64,000 bases of DNA from Notospermus geniculatus (lineage: Eukaryota > Nemertea > Pilidiophora > Heteronemertea > Lineidae), in contig NMRB01001207.1 of assembly GCA_002633025.1 (NCBI GenBank), positions 89,795-153,794 of the forward strand, read 5' to 3'. Below are positions 25,101 to 40,100 of the stretch, one piece after another. Positions within the stretch are counted from its first letter, which is position 1. Every line of letters starts with the position of its first letter. The translations under genes and the position numbers were made by a program. The notes beneath the pieces were generated by a model. That model had not been told where the DNA came from. It searched no databases and worked only from the letters and a program-made list of their open reading frames with translations.

Positions 25101-28100
25101 ATGTTACGATGTGTCTGCACTAATCTTTCACCATTCAGTGTATCACCAGGCTACTCACACTTCATACTCTGTCACAGAGGTGAGCACAATGGCCCTGGCC
25201 ATTTCATTTGATACATGTCAGAGTTTGATTCTCATGCGAACCAATTGGTGTTACGAACACGTCAAAATGCCTATCAGGAGGCTGCCTGTAGGGCCCCAAT
25301 AAGGTTGCCGTCAGCTGGTAACAGGGTAATTGCCCTGGACGAACGTTCCAATGTTTAGGAACGGGGAGTTTTTCCTGTCGTGTGTTGGCATTGTTCACCC
25401 ACACTGCCAGCTCACCGTGGACTTAGTCACTGAAGCAGAATGAGTAGGCCTATCTCTAGATATTTACCGCTTCCGGAAGGAATTTGTTCTAAAGTAATAA
25501 CATGGCTGAGACAAAAAAGTTATTGTTTTCTAATGTAAGTTATCACTGTGTACCTTAACATGATACCAATTATTTCACTATAGACAGACTTTTGAGATTT
25601 GGTAGAGAGGAAGTCGTGGGGTGATGTGATCCCGAAGGTGGACACTTCTGTAATACAAGGTCCGTGTTGGATTACCGAAGGTCAGGGCCGCTCCTGAAAG
25701 ACTTACAGTGGAACCTCTCTATTAAGGACACCTTCGGGACTGACAAATGCTGTCCTTAATAGCACACCGCCCGGTTTCTATTTTTACCAGCGAAGGTCGG
25801 ACAAATATTAGATAACAAGTAGACTTTACTGAGTGACCACATTGTCGATGGTGAGACAGGACAAAAGCAGGGTCGGACAAACACAATGAAATTGACACGT
25901 CCGACGTCACTCGGGCGGTTTGCTATTGAGAGGTGTCCTGATTACAGAGGTTGAAATGAATAGAAATGACCAGTTTGGGACTGAACATTGGTGTCCTGAT
26001 TAGAGAGGTGTCCTCCTGGCAGACGTGTCCGTTAAGGGAGGTTCCACTGTATTTTCAAATTTCATCCTGCAGCTTTTCAATTTGTTCATCTCCTGTCAAT
26101 CTGTGACTTGTTAATTTGAAGGAAAGTCGAAAGGGACTGTTCATTTTCGTCACTTGAGGAATCTGAGTTGTGATCCTTGGGAAAACGAAAAAACCTATGC
26201 ATTTGCAAATTGCATGGATTATTTGTTGTGCTGTACAGAATAATCGCTGCAATTTGCAGCTTCATAGCTTTCTCCATTTTCTCAAGGATCACAATTCGGA
26301 TTCCTCAAGTGACGAAAATGAACAGTCCCTTTCCACTAGTTGAGGTTGTTTTTGACATCTGGTACTGATTGCCTATAGTCCTTGGAACTCTTGCTAAGCC
26401 GCTCCTGGTTCAAATCCAGACCGGCCCATATATGGGGTATCACCCCTGGCGCTTCATGTCCGTCGCATGGGACAGTATTAAAGCCATGGTGCCTTATAAT
26501 CTTTTGCAAGGGAAACTAAAAGGCCCCATCCATGTGAGGAACATTAGTAGCTTGAGATGGCCTCTTCCATCAGGGGCAAGCTACAGATTCGGCCCCGATG
26601 GAAACATACAAATACAATACTGTTGCATCCGCCCAACAACTTGAGATCAGGCATCGGTTTCGTTGGTAGGCCTAAAAAATTCTGGCTGATCAGTTCGTTT
26701 TACTCACACTCTTGGCCTCATTGACAAAGTCAAGTGGGTCTACAGTTCAGATATCAAGAACCTCTTAATAGCCCTCCGCCTGGTATTAAATGAACATTGC
26801 TACTCCCCAGACGGAAGCTGTGTTGAGATCAGTGATTCTAGAAGGAACGTGATTTGAACCCACTTTCCGCGGGACTCGCGCAGTCTCCCGACAGTTTCCT
26901 ACCACCCCCTATCTTCCAATAGAGGCCTTGCAAATGACGTCACAAGCCGCCATGCTGGGGGGCACATGCTGCAGAGGCGCAGCGAAATGAGCCGTGCATG
27001 TCCCAATGACGTTATGTCAAACAATGGCGTGGTGCACTTCACGCAAGTCACGTCACGGTCGGCTCACACCTCTGCACCCTGTGCCCTCCAGCATGGCTGC
27101 CAGGATGACGTCATTGCAAGGCCTCTATACCCAATCAGGGTCCCCGCCAGAGGGTACTTTGGGTACAAATTAGTACCCTAAAGAAATTTGAGGGTACGAT
27201 ATAGTACCCTGAAAAAATCACTTCAGTAATGTTTTTCTTAAATTTTTTACATTTCAAATGCAACTTTCATGCAGAAGGAAGACTAATTTTGCATTTTGGA
27301 GTGTAAAAATGACTCTGGAGGCCATTATTAACAGAAGAAAAAAAATTTTGAAAAAAAAAATTTTTTTCAAAAAAAAATTTTTTTTAAATTTTTTTTTCTC
27401 TCCCCCCAGGTCGTACCCTGGAAAAAAATCCTGGCGGAAACCCTGCCAATCGCACTCCACAACTCCTAATCACTATCCATGTTTCATGTTTGTGGCAACA
27501 AAGTGCACTGCTTTCATAACATGCCCAGATGTAGGTCTGATATTTCTGCCAGAATATACCATATCTTGTCTGTATCTGCACATAAATTTTTTTGATGCAT
27601 GGTGTTGGAAAGGTACATCCAGGTTCTACAACATCACTCCCTCGGTTATCAATGGTTGTAGTGTCTAACTTTTTTTTACCATTTGGCAGGTAGGCCTACT
27701 AAATCGGGCCACTCTACACACTCTACAAGTGGAAGATAGCAGGCCCTTGCATTGCAGCCAGTTGCCCTGTTGGAATAAAGCCAGGCGTACATCGCACTTG
27801 CGACTGGAAGTAACTGATCTGATCAGTCGCTGGTGATGTACGCGCTGCGCGCACTTCGCAAATTCGGCAACTCGGTAAAACTAGGAGGATCCAATCAGTC
27901 ATCATGTCCTGGCTGCATACATCGCACTTGCGACAGGTAACATCCGGGGCGTTGAGACTCAACGAGACTAGGTTTTGTTCAGAAAACTGGCACTGATCAG
28001 TCGCAAGCCCATGTACATCGCAGCGACTGAACGAAACTTTGGACAACTAGTCGCTAGAAAGTTAACCATGTGCAACTCACGGCAAAATCTCAGTTCAGCG

Positions 28101-31100
28101 AGTCGCAAGGGTGCGTACATCAACCGTTTCTGGCGACTGATCAGTTGCCTCCAGTTCCAGCTAGATCCTCCCAGTTGCCAGGTAGCTCTGTGGTGACTGT
28201 CGCAAGTGTGATGTACGCTAGGCTTAAGATAGAAGTAAAGCAAGTTCCTCTTTTGGAATTGATAAAAAAGTCTCCTGTATTTACCTGTGGCAAGTGAATT
28301 GGCGACTGGGCAAAGCTGTTCGCCAATCCTGGACTCTGGCTCAGATCCAAAGTCTTGAGATGGGTCATCCTCTGCAGCATGTTCAAATTCCTCGCCTCGG
28401 TTTGCAGCCCCAAACGTGACATCTTCAGATATCGCAGATTATTCAGTAGGTAGAAACTCGTGCGGTCGACTCTCTGAATCGGGTTGACTGATAAATCCAT
28501 GAAATCAAGGTTGGTCAGGTTGACGAAGGTGAAAGATCTCAGTTCATTGACGTTATTTTCACGTAAGATAAGGAGTCGTAGGTACGGCATGTTTTTGAAG
28601 CTTTCACTCGCGATGTTGTCAATTCTGTTTTTTTGTAAGTAAAGGAATTCAACGTTGGGGGAGTTGTCGAAGTCGTATGCGTTTATTTCCTGGATGTCAT
28701 TATGATCTAAATGGACGGAGCGTATGTAACGTGGTAGACGGGGTAAGCGTCGTAGGCGGTTGTTAGGCATCCATAGCTCACGAAGCTGTAAGAGATGATC
28801 GATAGTCCCGGGTTCGACGTCTTCTAACTCATTGTTGCTCAGAATTAACATATCCAAACCGGTGGCATTGGTGAAGTCGTCTCGGTACAGGCGCCTGAGC
28901 TGGTTGTTTTGGAGGCGGACGTCGGATATCGATGGCGGCAGGTTCTTTATCATTCTCCTCATCCTCGCATTGGTCAAATCCAGAAAATATATCCACCTGT
29001 TGTTTTCAAGATTCACGTTCGACACGGCATCACCCAACGGATTGTCATTCATGATCAGATAGCGTAAATACGGCATCGGTTTGAAGACGTCACGATCCAA
29101 ATCCCTGATTTCGTTGAAGCTCACATTCAGCCGATGTAAGCCTGGGTTGTTTCTAAAATTCCGGCTATGAAGCGCCCGAATTTTATTCGAACCGACCCGT
29201 AAAACACGAAGGTTTTTCAGCGGGTGCAGACCAGTTGAAAGGTCTTCCAATTCGTTGTTTTCAAGAACGAGGTATTGTAAATTTTCTAGGCCTTCAAATG
29301 TCCTGTCATCGATGCGACGCAAGCGGTTTCGTCCGAGATTTAACGTTTTCAAACGTGTGAGTCCCGTAAAAGCCCCTGGTTCTATTTGTTCAATTTCATT
29401 GCCATATAAGGTAATACTCGTGGCTGTTTTATAATAACTTAACTCGTGATTCCGCAGGCTTCGTATTTGGTTGTTTTGAAGCATTATGTGTTTGACCTTC
29501 ATGTCAAGGTTAACGGGAAAGTTCGAGAACCCACCGTTCTCACAATGGGCATACTCCTCATCACAAAAACAATGCATCGGGCAGTACACATCGCGATTTT
29601 CATCACGTAATGCAACTTTAACGAGAGGCAGATCAGACCTCGTCCTTGCAACCAAAGCAAGTAATAATCCCAAAATCCACATTTTTGTGAATTCCCGTAG
29701 TTCCATACTTAGGAATTTGAACTAATCCAGTATGAATTTGAACTAATCCAATATGAATTTGAACTAATCCAATATGAATTTGAATTAATCCAGTCTCGTA
29801 ATTAAAGCTATATCCATTGTTTTAGCACTGAGATAATCACAATGGCCACTATAATCCTCTCATTAAAGCAAGCATCCGTTAATCCACTGGAGGATTAGCT
29901 TAATCCAAAATCCAAATAAATCCAAAATACGATTATCCAAACAAAGTGAAGCTGACCAGTCCGGGACTATCTTCTTCCTTACTTGGCAGTGTTAATAACC
30001 TGAAGAAAAAAGAAAATATGAAACATTGAAAATTTGCTTCAAGACACAGGAGCGTAGTCTGAAAGCAAAGTGACCATTGGCCTTTGGGCTACACTCTGAG
30101 CGTAGTCTGAAAGCGAAGTGACCATACCCCTTTGGGCTAAACTGTGAGCGTAGTCTGAAGGCAAAGTGACCAGAAGCCTTTGGGCTACACTCTGAGTGTA
30201 GTCTGAAAGCAAAGTGACCATTGGCCTTTGGGCTACACTCTGAGCGTAGTCTGAAAGCAAAGTGACCATAGGCCTTTGGGCTACACTCTGAGCGTAGTCT
30301 GAAAGCAAAGTGACCATTGGCCTTTGGGCTACACTCTGAGCGTAGTCTGAAAGCAAAGTGACCATAGGCCTTTGGGCTACACTCTGAGCGTATTGTGAAG
30401 GGAAGTGACCATAGGCCTTGATTTTCAAGATGAGGGTGGTCATCAGGAGTGTCTTCTGCTACAATACGGAAACAGGGGACAGGCTGTTGTTCAGGGTCAT
30501 TTTGTGTTGCGGTAATCAGCAGGCTTGTAGGCCTTGGGCCACTTTACTTCCACTGTCTTTGTAAAGATGAATGCCTTTCTTGCATGTCATCAAAGGCACT
30601 AATTAGGTCTCACAAACTCTAGTTTGTTAATTATGTGATGTGCTCATCAATGACCTTTAGAGAAGTCACGATGGACGCTTTAGGACACGGCTGCATGTAG
30701 AGACATACGTATGGACCTTGTGTCTGCTTATGTGTCCTGCCTGGGACCAAACCCTGACTTTGGTCGGCTTGGAGGCCAGTCCTGCACTCTGCTAGCTAAT
30801 CGAAGCTTGCATTGAAGCGTTGATATCCCTCTTCCTTGTGTGGAAGGTAAAGGCCTCCACAAACTTTTGCGTTTCAGGCTACGTCCGGCAATAAAATCTT
30901 TGTTATTTTCCCCCTCGCTGCCTTCATACAATAGGCACATCCGGAAATCACACCGCAAACCGTACACAAATCTACAGAGGCCTTAAACCTATCATTTGCC
31001 ATCTTATTAAGATTTATTTTCTTCTTTGATCTCAAGTTGTCCCATTGTTGCTATAATCTACGCTTCGTGAACTGGAAACGTCAAAGAATCGCTTTACTGA

Positions 31101-34100
31101 ATACCGTTTCTTTATGAGGTTTTGAAACCTTTCTTGTGAAAAGTTGGGAAGACATACGTTTTCTTCCGACATTTTTATTGTGAGGGTGGGTCCCGGGGTG
31201 GAGCAGGGTTGTCTGACCTGAGAAAATAAGGTCAGCGTCTGTCCCAAAATTTGTTTAGTCTTCGAGTCCTTTGAGTCGCAAAGAAGTTATCATTTAGATG
31301 AGAATGAAGGGAACTGCTAAATTTATTCTGAATAGTTTGAATGTGTCAATGTGTGTATTTGTTCAGTGCATAATGCATGTGATACCTTTTGTATTGAGTC
31401 CTGTATTGCGATATAACTACCATGATAATCATGAACGGGCCACCGAAGCTGTGTCTGTATCACGAATAAGTGCACCCTAACTCCATTCCACCCTAACCCT
31501 ATCAGGTAACATAAGAAGCAGTGCTAAGAACCACTTACTTCCTCAGAATCCCTCTTCACTGCCCAACTACGCATCACTGCATGCAGGCATTGTGGGATTT
31601 ATCATCCCAGTCTCTTCAATCCATCGCATTGGACAGTAAGCCATGATGCCTCGTTGGCCTGAGCTTGTGCCTTTGCAAGGGCAAGTGAAAGACCCCATCG
31701 AGGAACATGTAGCTTGAGATGGCCTCTTCCGTACTTACCAGGGCAAATAATGCTATGGCTTCGGCCCTGAAGGAAAAATCTGATAAAATACAATACTGCA
31801 TGCACAAGCTGCTTTTCTCTGCGACCCTCCAGAAGAACAGGATTTCTGCCAGAAATTTTTTGGAGGGTACGAATTTCTTCAAAATCAGCAAAAACCCCAT
31901 GAAATTAAAGAAATTGGCCCCTATTCCTTTGAGGGTACTAGCATAGTAGGCCTACCCTTATATTCATACCCTCTGGCGGAAGAATAACTCTTTGGCTTTG
32001 TTGCACATAGGCCTACATGTAGCGTTATACTAGGGCCTAGTCTTTCCTGAACTATAAGAAAATGAATCTAGGCCACAGACTACAGAAATTAAAAGGAAGG
32101 AGAATTAATAATGGCGCTACTAGAAAATTAACTCTAAACAGAGAACATGTTGACGTTGTCGGGAACTCAGATTCCTGGGACCTTAAGGCCAAAAAAAATA
32201 TATTGTCTGTTTCTTGTCCAGCAACTCAGCGAAAATTGATGCGGGCATGCGAATTTTTTTTTTATTTTCAAATATTTTTTTTTTCGTTTTCTTCATGGAT
32301 GGGGGAAATACCACCAGCAAACTATCTCTCTACATGTTTAAAGCACAGATTTCATGAAAAATAAAGATGATTTCAAGTTATGAAGCATTTCTGTGCATTG
32401 TGTAGAAGGCGCTGCGTAAGCAAAGTCGGAAAATTTGAAATTGGTGAGAAAAAAAATTTTCGATGCGGAGGGTCTGGGAATGACGCGGGCGCGGACAAGA
32501 AACAAATACTTTATTTTTTTTGGCCTAATATTTACAAAGCCCCCCCGTAATGAAATCCTTTGTTTCTAAGGTGAAAGACATAGCTTCCTAGCGGACTCGA
32601 ACCCACGGACCCTCTCGTGCATACAGCGGTTTGTTGATAAACATACATATGCTTCTGTGTCTGTACTTGTACTTTTAGTAAAATATGTCATTTGAAGTCT
32701 AAGTTGTGTCTGTAACTACATTTTATGTTCACATGTTTTATGGTCGTGAATGGTAGTAAATTTGTTAAAATACAATAGATTGTCAAAATGCATTCACTCC
32801 CCCGTCATTGAGTGTCTTACTTTCTTTCAACTCTCTGCCAAATTGCACTTGGCGAGGTAAAAAGCATGGTTTCCTGTCAAACTTCCTGCCTACGATACTG
32901 ATGGACTGCAGGCAAGGTTTTTTGAAAGACGTTGAGTTGTTTCCCATTGAAAATGCAGTGGTACATGTATAAATGCTCATAAATTAGGCCCAAAATTCAT
33001 GGGTACAAATGTATATGGCCTAGCTCTTAAACTAGGCCCAAAAATGCATGGCTACATGGCCTAGCTCAAAAACTAGGCCCAAAAATGCATGGGTACATGA
33101 CCTAGCTCATAAACCAGACCCAAAAATGCATGAATATGTGCGTGTTAGCTCCTAAACCAGGCACAAAAATGCATGGGTACATGGCCTAGCTCATAAACTA
33201 GGCCATAAAATGCATGGGCACCTGTCTTAGCTCATAAATTAGGCCCAAAATGCATGAGTCCATGGCCTAGCTCATAAACTAGGCCCAAAAATGCATGGGT
33301 GTGTCTAAAAGCTCATAAACTGGGCCCAAAAGGGACTGTAGGATGTGCAGGATAATTATAGCTGAGCATACTCAGGATTTGAAAGAAGTCATTTACGTTC
33401 GTCAGAGTTGAAGTGAGTTTGTACCCACGAACCTTGGTAAGATTGTAAGACATGGAACAGCCGTGATAGCGTTCACTGTTTCCTCATCCTTTCCTTATCA
33501 TTACCATGTGTTATCTTCATTCGACAGGAGGAATTGTCAAAAAAACCTGGTCGAGTATTGCTTTTCATGTTGTGTAATTTCTTTCTCTAAGTACACACTT
33601 GTCAGACGCTTGAATTTCACTAGACAGATACGTGAAAAAAGGGCCTGGCAGACGAAAACATAGTATGTGGGTATCGGGATACAAGTGCTTTTGTTATGGT
33701 ATAAAAATATAAAAATGAAAAAAAAACAGGATAAGAAATATTATTCCTAGAGGTTGTAGGTAGTGCAGACTGTGTCAGGAAGATGTGGATCACCAGATCT
33801 TGTTTTTTGGTGGAAGTGTGTTGATACCATTTATCTTTTGCTACTGTCATATTAAAAACAAACTGTATAACATGTAATCATTTTTTTGCCTTCTCAGTTT
33901 CAGGCCTATTCATCAGGCTGTTTGAAGGGCCAACTGGTTATGTACATGAGACTCTGAACTAATATCGAGACTAAGAACTAGTACTGCTGCTTTTGTAACA
34001 CTGGTGTTAAAACGGCAACTGAGTTAGCTTTCTATGGGTAACTCGACCGTAGAAAGCCATGGGCAACCATCCAGGCAACACCATTCCTGCATGAGTTGGC

Positions 34101-37100
34101 TTTCTCTGGGCAACTCAACCGTAGAAGGCCATGGGTAGCCATCCAGGCAACATCATTGCTGCATGAGTTAGCTTTCTATGGGCAACTCAACTGTAGAAAA
34201 CCATGGGCAGCCATCCAGGCAACATCATTTTGCATGAGTTGGCTTTCTATGGGCAACTCAACCGTAAGAAGCCATGGGCAGCCATCCAGGCAACACCATT
34301 CCCGCATGAGTTGGCTTTCTAATATGGGTAACTCAACCATAGAAAGCCATGGCATCCTCCAGGCAACGTCATTCCTGTGTGAGTTGGCTTTCTATGGGCA
34401 ACTCAACCGTAAGAAGCCATGGGCTGACTTCCAGTGGTCTCAGCATAAGCAGTGAGGAAACCAATCCTCCCACAACAGAATTTTTACTCTCCTCTTCATC
34501 CCCTTGTGTGGGAGTGTATGCAGAGGAGGGAGACCAAAGCCCTGCTATGGGAGAATGATTGAGACCGGCATGAGAAAACTAACTTGTACAATTGAATCTG
34601 CCGATGGCTAGCCTGCCAAAAACTTCAGTAAGGTCATGCAACTTGGCCTGACAGTCATTGTCGGTGATTTATCGGCACTGTCAGGCACTTGAATCTAACA
34701 AAAGCCTGAGATGTTTCAACCCACTTTTGTCTCTTGAACTGAAGTGGTCCACTTACCGGACCAGTCCTTCATCTCAATGGAATGAATGACCATGTCATGG
34801 TCATTAGAGAAATCAGTCAGTGGAGGATGGATTTTTGCTTTATTTCCATGAAATTGTTGTAAAATAATTGAAATTTGTCTATCGGGTGACCTCAGAAGTT
34901 GAACGCCATAATTCTTGCAGTCAGACGATGGAGGGAGGGAGCGTACCCTTTTGTACCCTCATCATCATCATCAAGTTGTAGGACGGAGCTGAGGTGTAAA
35001 ATGTTGTGTCAAGAACATCCAGGCTAACCTGGGGTTTTACGCTTAGTATGTTCACACGATCGAGTTTACGGAGTGCCATTGCCGCCGGTAAATCGGCATG
35101 TGTCAAGAACCGTACGCTCTAACTTTCCTCAATATTGGATCTCTAGACAATGTTGGGAGAATAAATATATGCAGGAGGAAACCGGAATACCCGGAGCACT
35201 GCACTCAAAGGAGTTGCCTCCATCACATAAAGAATGGATCTGACTGGGGATTGAACCAAGAACCTCAGCAGTGATGGGCACTAGTTGTTCCACTGGGCCA
35301 CTCTGGCAGCCCATCTCAAGTTCTGGCTGTACTGTAAGCAAACTTCTTGTGGAAGATTACAGATGAAAGATTTGTGATGAGTTACGAGAATGTATACAGT
35401 TAGGCATCCTCATCTCTTGCAGCAGGCTGGTTTGTTATGGTTTCCCATCTCCTGCGCGCTCTCATAGAGTTAATTCCTCGGACATTTTTATTGGGTGTTT
35501 GCAGAGCAACATTCTGGAATGTGAGAATGTTGTTGGCAACTAGTTGCTTCTGTTTTACTGTCTAATGTCCAGGGGCAAAATAGTAATGTAAGGCTAGGGT
35601 TTATCTTGTAAATATCTTTGCTGGTATTTTGCTGCACGTACATGTACATGTACATGTATATTGATGAGGTTGAGCAAAAATTTTTCACCTATTTGTTATA
35701 GGCATTTGACTACTTCTATTCAGTCACTTTTCCTTCTTTTCCCACACCATACTATCAGATAGAATCCTTGTTTACAACCTGTTCAGCACACATGTGCACA
35801 CTCTTCTTTNGAATTTGAACTAATCCAATATGAATTTGAACTAATCCAATATGAATTTGAATTAATCCAGTCTCGTAATTAAAGCTATATCCATTGTTTT
35901 AGGACTGAGATAATCACAATGGCCACTATAATCCTCTCATTAAAGCAAGCATCCGTTAATCCACTGGAGGATTAGCTTAATCCAAAATCCAAATAAATCC
36001 AAAATACGATTATCCAAACAAAGTGAAGCTGACCAGTCCGGGACTATCTTCTTCCTTACTTGGCAGTGTTAGAACCTGAAGAAAAAAGATAATATGAAAC
36101 ATTGAAAATTTGCTTCAAGACACAGGAGCGTAGTCTGAGCGTAGTCTGAAAGCAAAGTGACCATTGGCCTTTGGGCTACACTCTGAGCGTAGTCTGAAAG
36201 CGAAGTGACCATACCCCCTTGGGCTAAACTGTGAGCGTAGTCTGAAGGCAAAGTGACCAGAAGCCTTTGGGCTACACTCTGAGTGTAGTCTGAAAGCAAA
36301 GTGACCATTGGCCTTTGGGCTACACTCTGAGCGTAGTCTGAAAGCAAAGTGACCATTGGCCTTTGGGCTACACTCTGAGCGTAGTCTGAAAGCAAAGTGA
36401 CCATAGGCCTTTGGGCTACACTCTGAGCGTAGTCTGAAAGCAAAGTGACCATTGGCCTTTGGGCTACACTCTGAGCGTAGTCTGAAAGCAAAGTGACCAT
36501 AGGCCTTTGGGCTACACTCTGAGCGTAGTCTGAAAGCAAAGTGACCATAGGCCTTTGGGCTACACTCTGAGCGTAGTCTGAAAGCAAAGTGACCATTGGC
36601 CTTTGGGCTACACTCTGAGCGTATTGTGAAGGGAAGTGACCATAGGCCTTGATTTTCAAGATGAGGGTGGTCATCAGGAGTGTCTTCTGCTACAATACGG
36701 AAACAGGGGACAGGCTGTTGTTCAGGGTCATTTTGTGTTGCGGTAATCAGCAGGCTTGTAGGCCTTGGGCCACTTTACTTCCACTGTCTTTGTAAAGATG
36801 AATGCCTTTCTTGCATGTCATCAAAGGCACTAATTAGGTCTCACAAACTCTAGTTTGTTAATTATGTGATGTGCTCATCAATGACCTTTAGAGAAGTCAC
36901 GATGGACGCTTTAGGACACGGCTGCATGTAGAGACATACGTATGGACCTTGTGTCTGCTTATGTGTTCTGCCTGGGACCAAACCCTGACTTTGGTCGGCT
37001 TGGAGGCCAGTCCTGCACTCTGCTAGCTAATCGAAGCTTGCATTGAAGCGTTGATATCCCTCTTCCTTGTGTGGAAGGTAAAGGCCTCCACAAACTTTTG

Positions 37101-40100
37101 CGTTTCAGGCTACGTCCGGCAATAAAATCTTTGTTATTTTCCCCCTCGCTGCCTTCATACAATAGGCACATCATACCATACACAAATCTACAGAGGCCTT
37201 AAATCTATCATTCGCCATCTTATTCTCGAAGATTTATTTTCTTCTTTGATCTCAAATTGTCCTATTGTTGCTATATAATCTACGCTTCGTGAACTGGAAA
37301 CGTCAAAGAATCGCTTTACTGAACACTGTTTCTTTAGGAGGTTTTGAAACCTTTCTTGTGAAAGGTTGGGAAGACATACGTTTTCTTCCGACATTTATAT
37401 TGTGAGGGTGGGTCCCGGGGTGGATCAGGGTTGTCTGACCTCAGAGAATAAGGTCAGCGTCTGTCCCAAAATTTGTTTAGTCTTCGAGTCCTTTGAGTCG
37501 CAAAGAAGTTATCATTTAGATGAGAATGAAGGAAACTGGTAAATTTATTCTGAATAGTTTGAATGTGTCAATGTGTGTATTTGTTCAGTGCATAATGCAT
37601 GTGATACCTTTTGTATTGAGTCCTGTATTGAGATATAACTACCATGATAATCATGAACCGGGCCGCCGAAGCTGTGTCTGTATCACGAATAAGTGCACCC
37701 TAAACCCCATCGTACCCTGACCCTATCAGGTGACAAGAAGCCCTAAGAACCACTTATTTCCTCAGGATCCCACGAACCCCTGCACTGCACTGCCCTACTG
37801 TGCATCACAGCCAGTGTTCTCCAAACCAGTTAAAAAAAGGGCGGCCCGCCCCTCTTAAAAATACCGACGGCAAAATCCGCCCCTCTTAAAAACGGCCCGC
37901 CCCTCTTAAAAATTCGTCCGCCTCTCTTAAAAATTCATCCGCCTTAATATTTATGATTTAGATTGCTCAATTATGCATCTCAGATGCTCAGAAAACGCAT
38001 CTCAGAGCATCTAAAATCCAAATTTCGCTGGGGGAGGGGCCCCAGACCCCCCGCCAGAGGGCGCCTTTGGCTCCTCATGCGGTGCCTTCGGCACCAGGCC
38101 AATCGCCGCCCCTCTTAGACCAAAACCAGTGGAGAACACTGCACAGCATGCACGCCATGTGCAATATATCATCCCAGTCTCTTCAGTCCATCGCATCATG
38201 GGACAGTAAGCCGTGGTGCCTCGCTTTAGTTTGCGATGGCCTATTCTGTGCTAATACCAGGGCAAATAATGCTATAGCCACGTTTTACACTGCCATAAAA
38301 ATTGGCCCGCTTGAAGTGAACCGTACTCGGTCCGGACCCGGCCCGCCTCGTTGGTACCGTTTACATTGCGCGGTCTTCACTGGGCCAGAATGGTGAGTCT
38401 GATGTCATGAATGTGTGTGGCGTAGTTCCCGCGAATGACGTCGCAGGGTCATGGCACAACTCCTTAGGTGAGAGGACTCGGCCCAGTGGCGCATTTACAC
38501 TGCCACTTTTTCTGCCAAACCGTACTCGGTCTGGACTCGGCATGGATGATTTTTGGCAGTGTAAACGTGGCTTATGACTTCGTCGCTTCTGAGAAAATCT
38601 GATCAAATACAATACTGCATGCACAAGCTGCTTTTCTCTTGACTCTTGGAAGAATAACTCTTTGGCTTTGTTGCACATACATATCGCATTATAGGGCCTA
38701 GTCTTTCCTGAACTGTAAGAAAATGAATCTAGGCCACAGACTACAGAAATTAAAAGGAAGGAGAATTAATAATGGCGCTACTAGAAAATTAACTCTAAAC
38801 AGAGAACATGTTGACGTTGTCTTGAACTCAGATTCCTGGGATCTTATTATTTACAAAGCCCCCGTAATGAAATCCTTTGTTTCTAAGCTGAAAGACATAG
38901 CTTCCTAGCGGACTCGAACCCACGGACCCTCTCGCGCATACAGCAGTTTGTTGATAAACATACATATGCTTCTGTGTCTGTACTTGTACTTTTAGTGAAA
39001 TATGTCATTTGAAGTCTAAGTTGTGTCTGTAACTACATTTTATGTTCGCATGTTTTATGGTCGTGAATGGGTAGTAAATTTGTTAAACTACAATAGATTG
39101 TCAAAATGCATTCACTCCCCCGTCATTGAGTGTCTTACTTTCTTTCAACTCTCTGCCAAATTGCACTTGGCGAGGTAAAAAGCATGGTTTCCTGTCAAAC
39201 TTCCTGCCTACGATACTGATGGACTGCAGGCAAGGTTTTTTGAAAGACATTGAGTTGTTTCCCATTGAAAATGCACTGGTACATGTATAAATGCTCGTAA
39301 ACTAGGTCCAAGATTCATGGGTACAAATGTATATTATAAACTAGGCCCAAAAATGCATGGCTACAAGGCCTAGCTCAAAAACTAGGCCCAAAAATGCATG
39401 GGTACATGACCTAGCTCATAAACCAGGTCCAAAAATGCATGAATATGTGCGTGTTAGCTCCTAAACCAGGCACAAAAATGCATGGGTACGGTCGTGGCCT
39501 AGCTCATAAACTAGGCCCTAAAATGCATGGGCACCTGTCTTAGCTCATAAATTAGGCCCAAAATGCATGAGTCCATGGCCTAGCTCATAAACTAGGCCAA
39601 AAAATGCATGGGTGTGTCATAAAGCTCATAAACTGGGCCCAAAAGGGACTATAGGATGTGCAGGATTATTATAGCTGAGCATACTCAGGATTTGAAAGAA
39701 GTCATTTACGTTTGTCAGAGTTGAAGTGAGTTTGTACCCACGAACCTTGGTAAGATTGTAAGACATGGAACAGCCGTGATAGCGTTCACTGTTTCCTCAT
39801 CCTTTCCTTATCATTACCATGTGTTATCTTCATTCGACAGGAGGAATTGTCAAAAAAACTTGGTCGAGTATCGCTTTTCATGTTGTGTAATTTCTTTCTC
39901 TAAGTACACACTTGTCAGACGCTTAAATTTCACTAGACAGATACGTGAAAAAAGGGCCTGGCAGACGAAAACATAGTATGTGGGTTTCGGGATACAAGTG
40001 CTTTTGTTATGGTATAAAAATATAAAAATGAAAAAAAAACGGGATAAGAAATATTATTCCTAGAGGTTGTAGGTAGTGCAGACTGTGTCAGGAAGATGTG

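Larger units (their letters stand above)
23489..28284 (-). other. Single intron of the giant gene
   Basis: It is 4.8 kb between donor gtaaat and acceptor ctgttttttcag on the minus strand. It holds four MITEs, a SINE and a plus-strand recursive-splice-like site. No further coding exon was seen in it; the LRR pattern joins cleanly without one. Confidence 0.85.
29734..35809. repeat. Segmental tandem duplication, copy 1
   Basis: It matches 35811-42123 in order along its length, with long near-identical stretches. It begins in the 21-bp array and breaks off within the first unit of the 62-bp array, against a single N at 35810. Private insertions relative to copy 2 are at about 31815-31983 and 32186-32529. 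No gene was seen in it. Confidence 0.9.

Noticed and set aside
30039-30443. Minus-strand frames over the 48-bp arrays (134 codons; 201 codons at 36069-36674)
   Set aside because: A tandem repeat with a unit divisible by three keeps a frame open by itself; no signal, domain or splice context.
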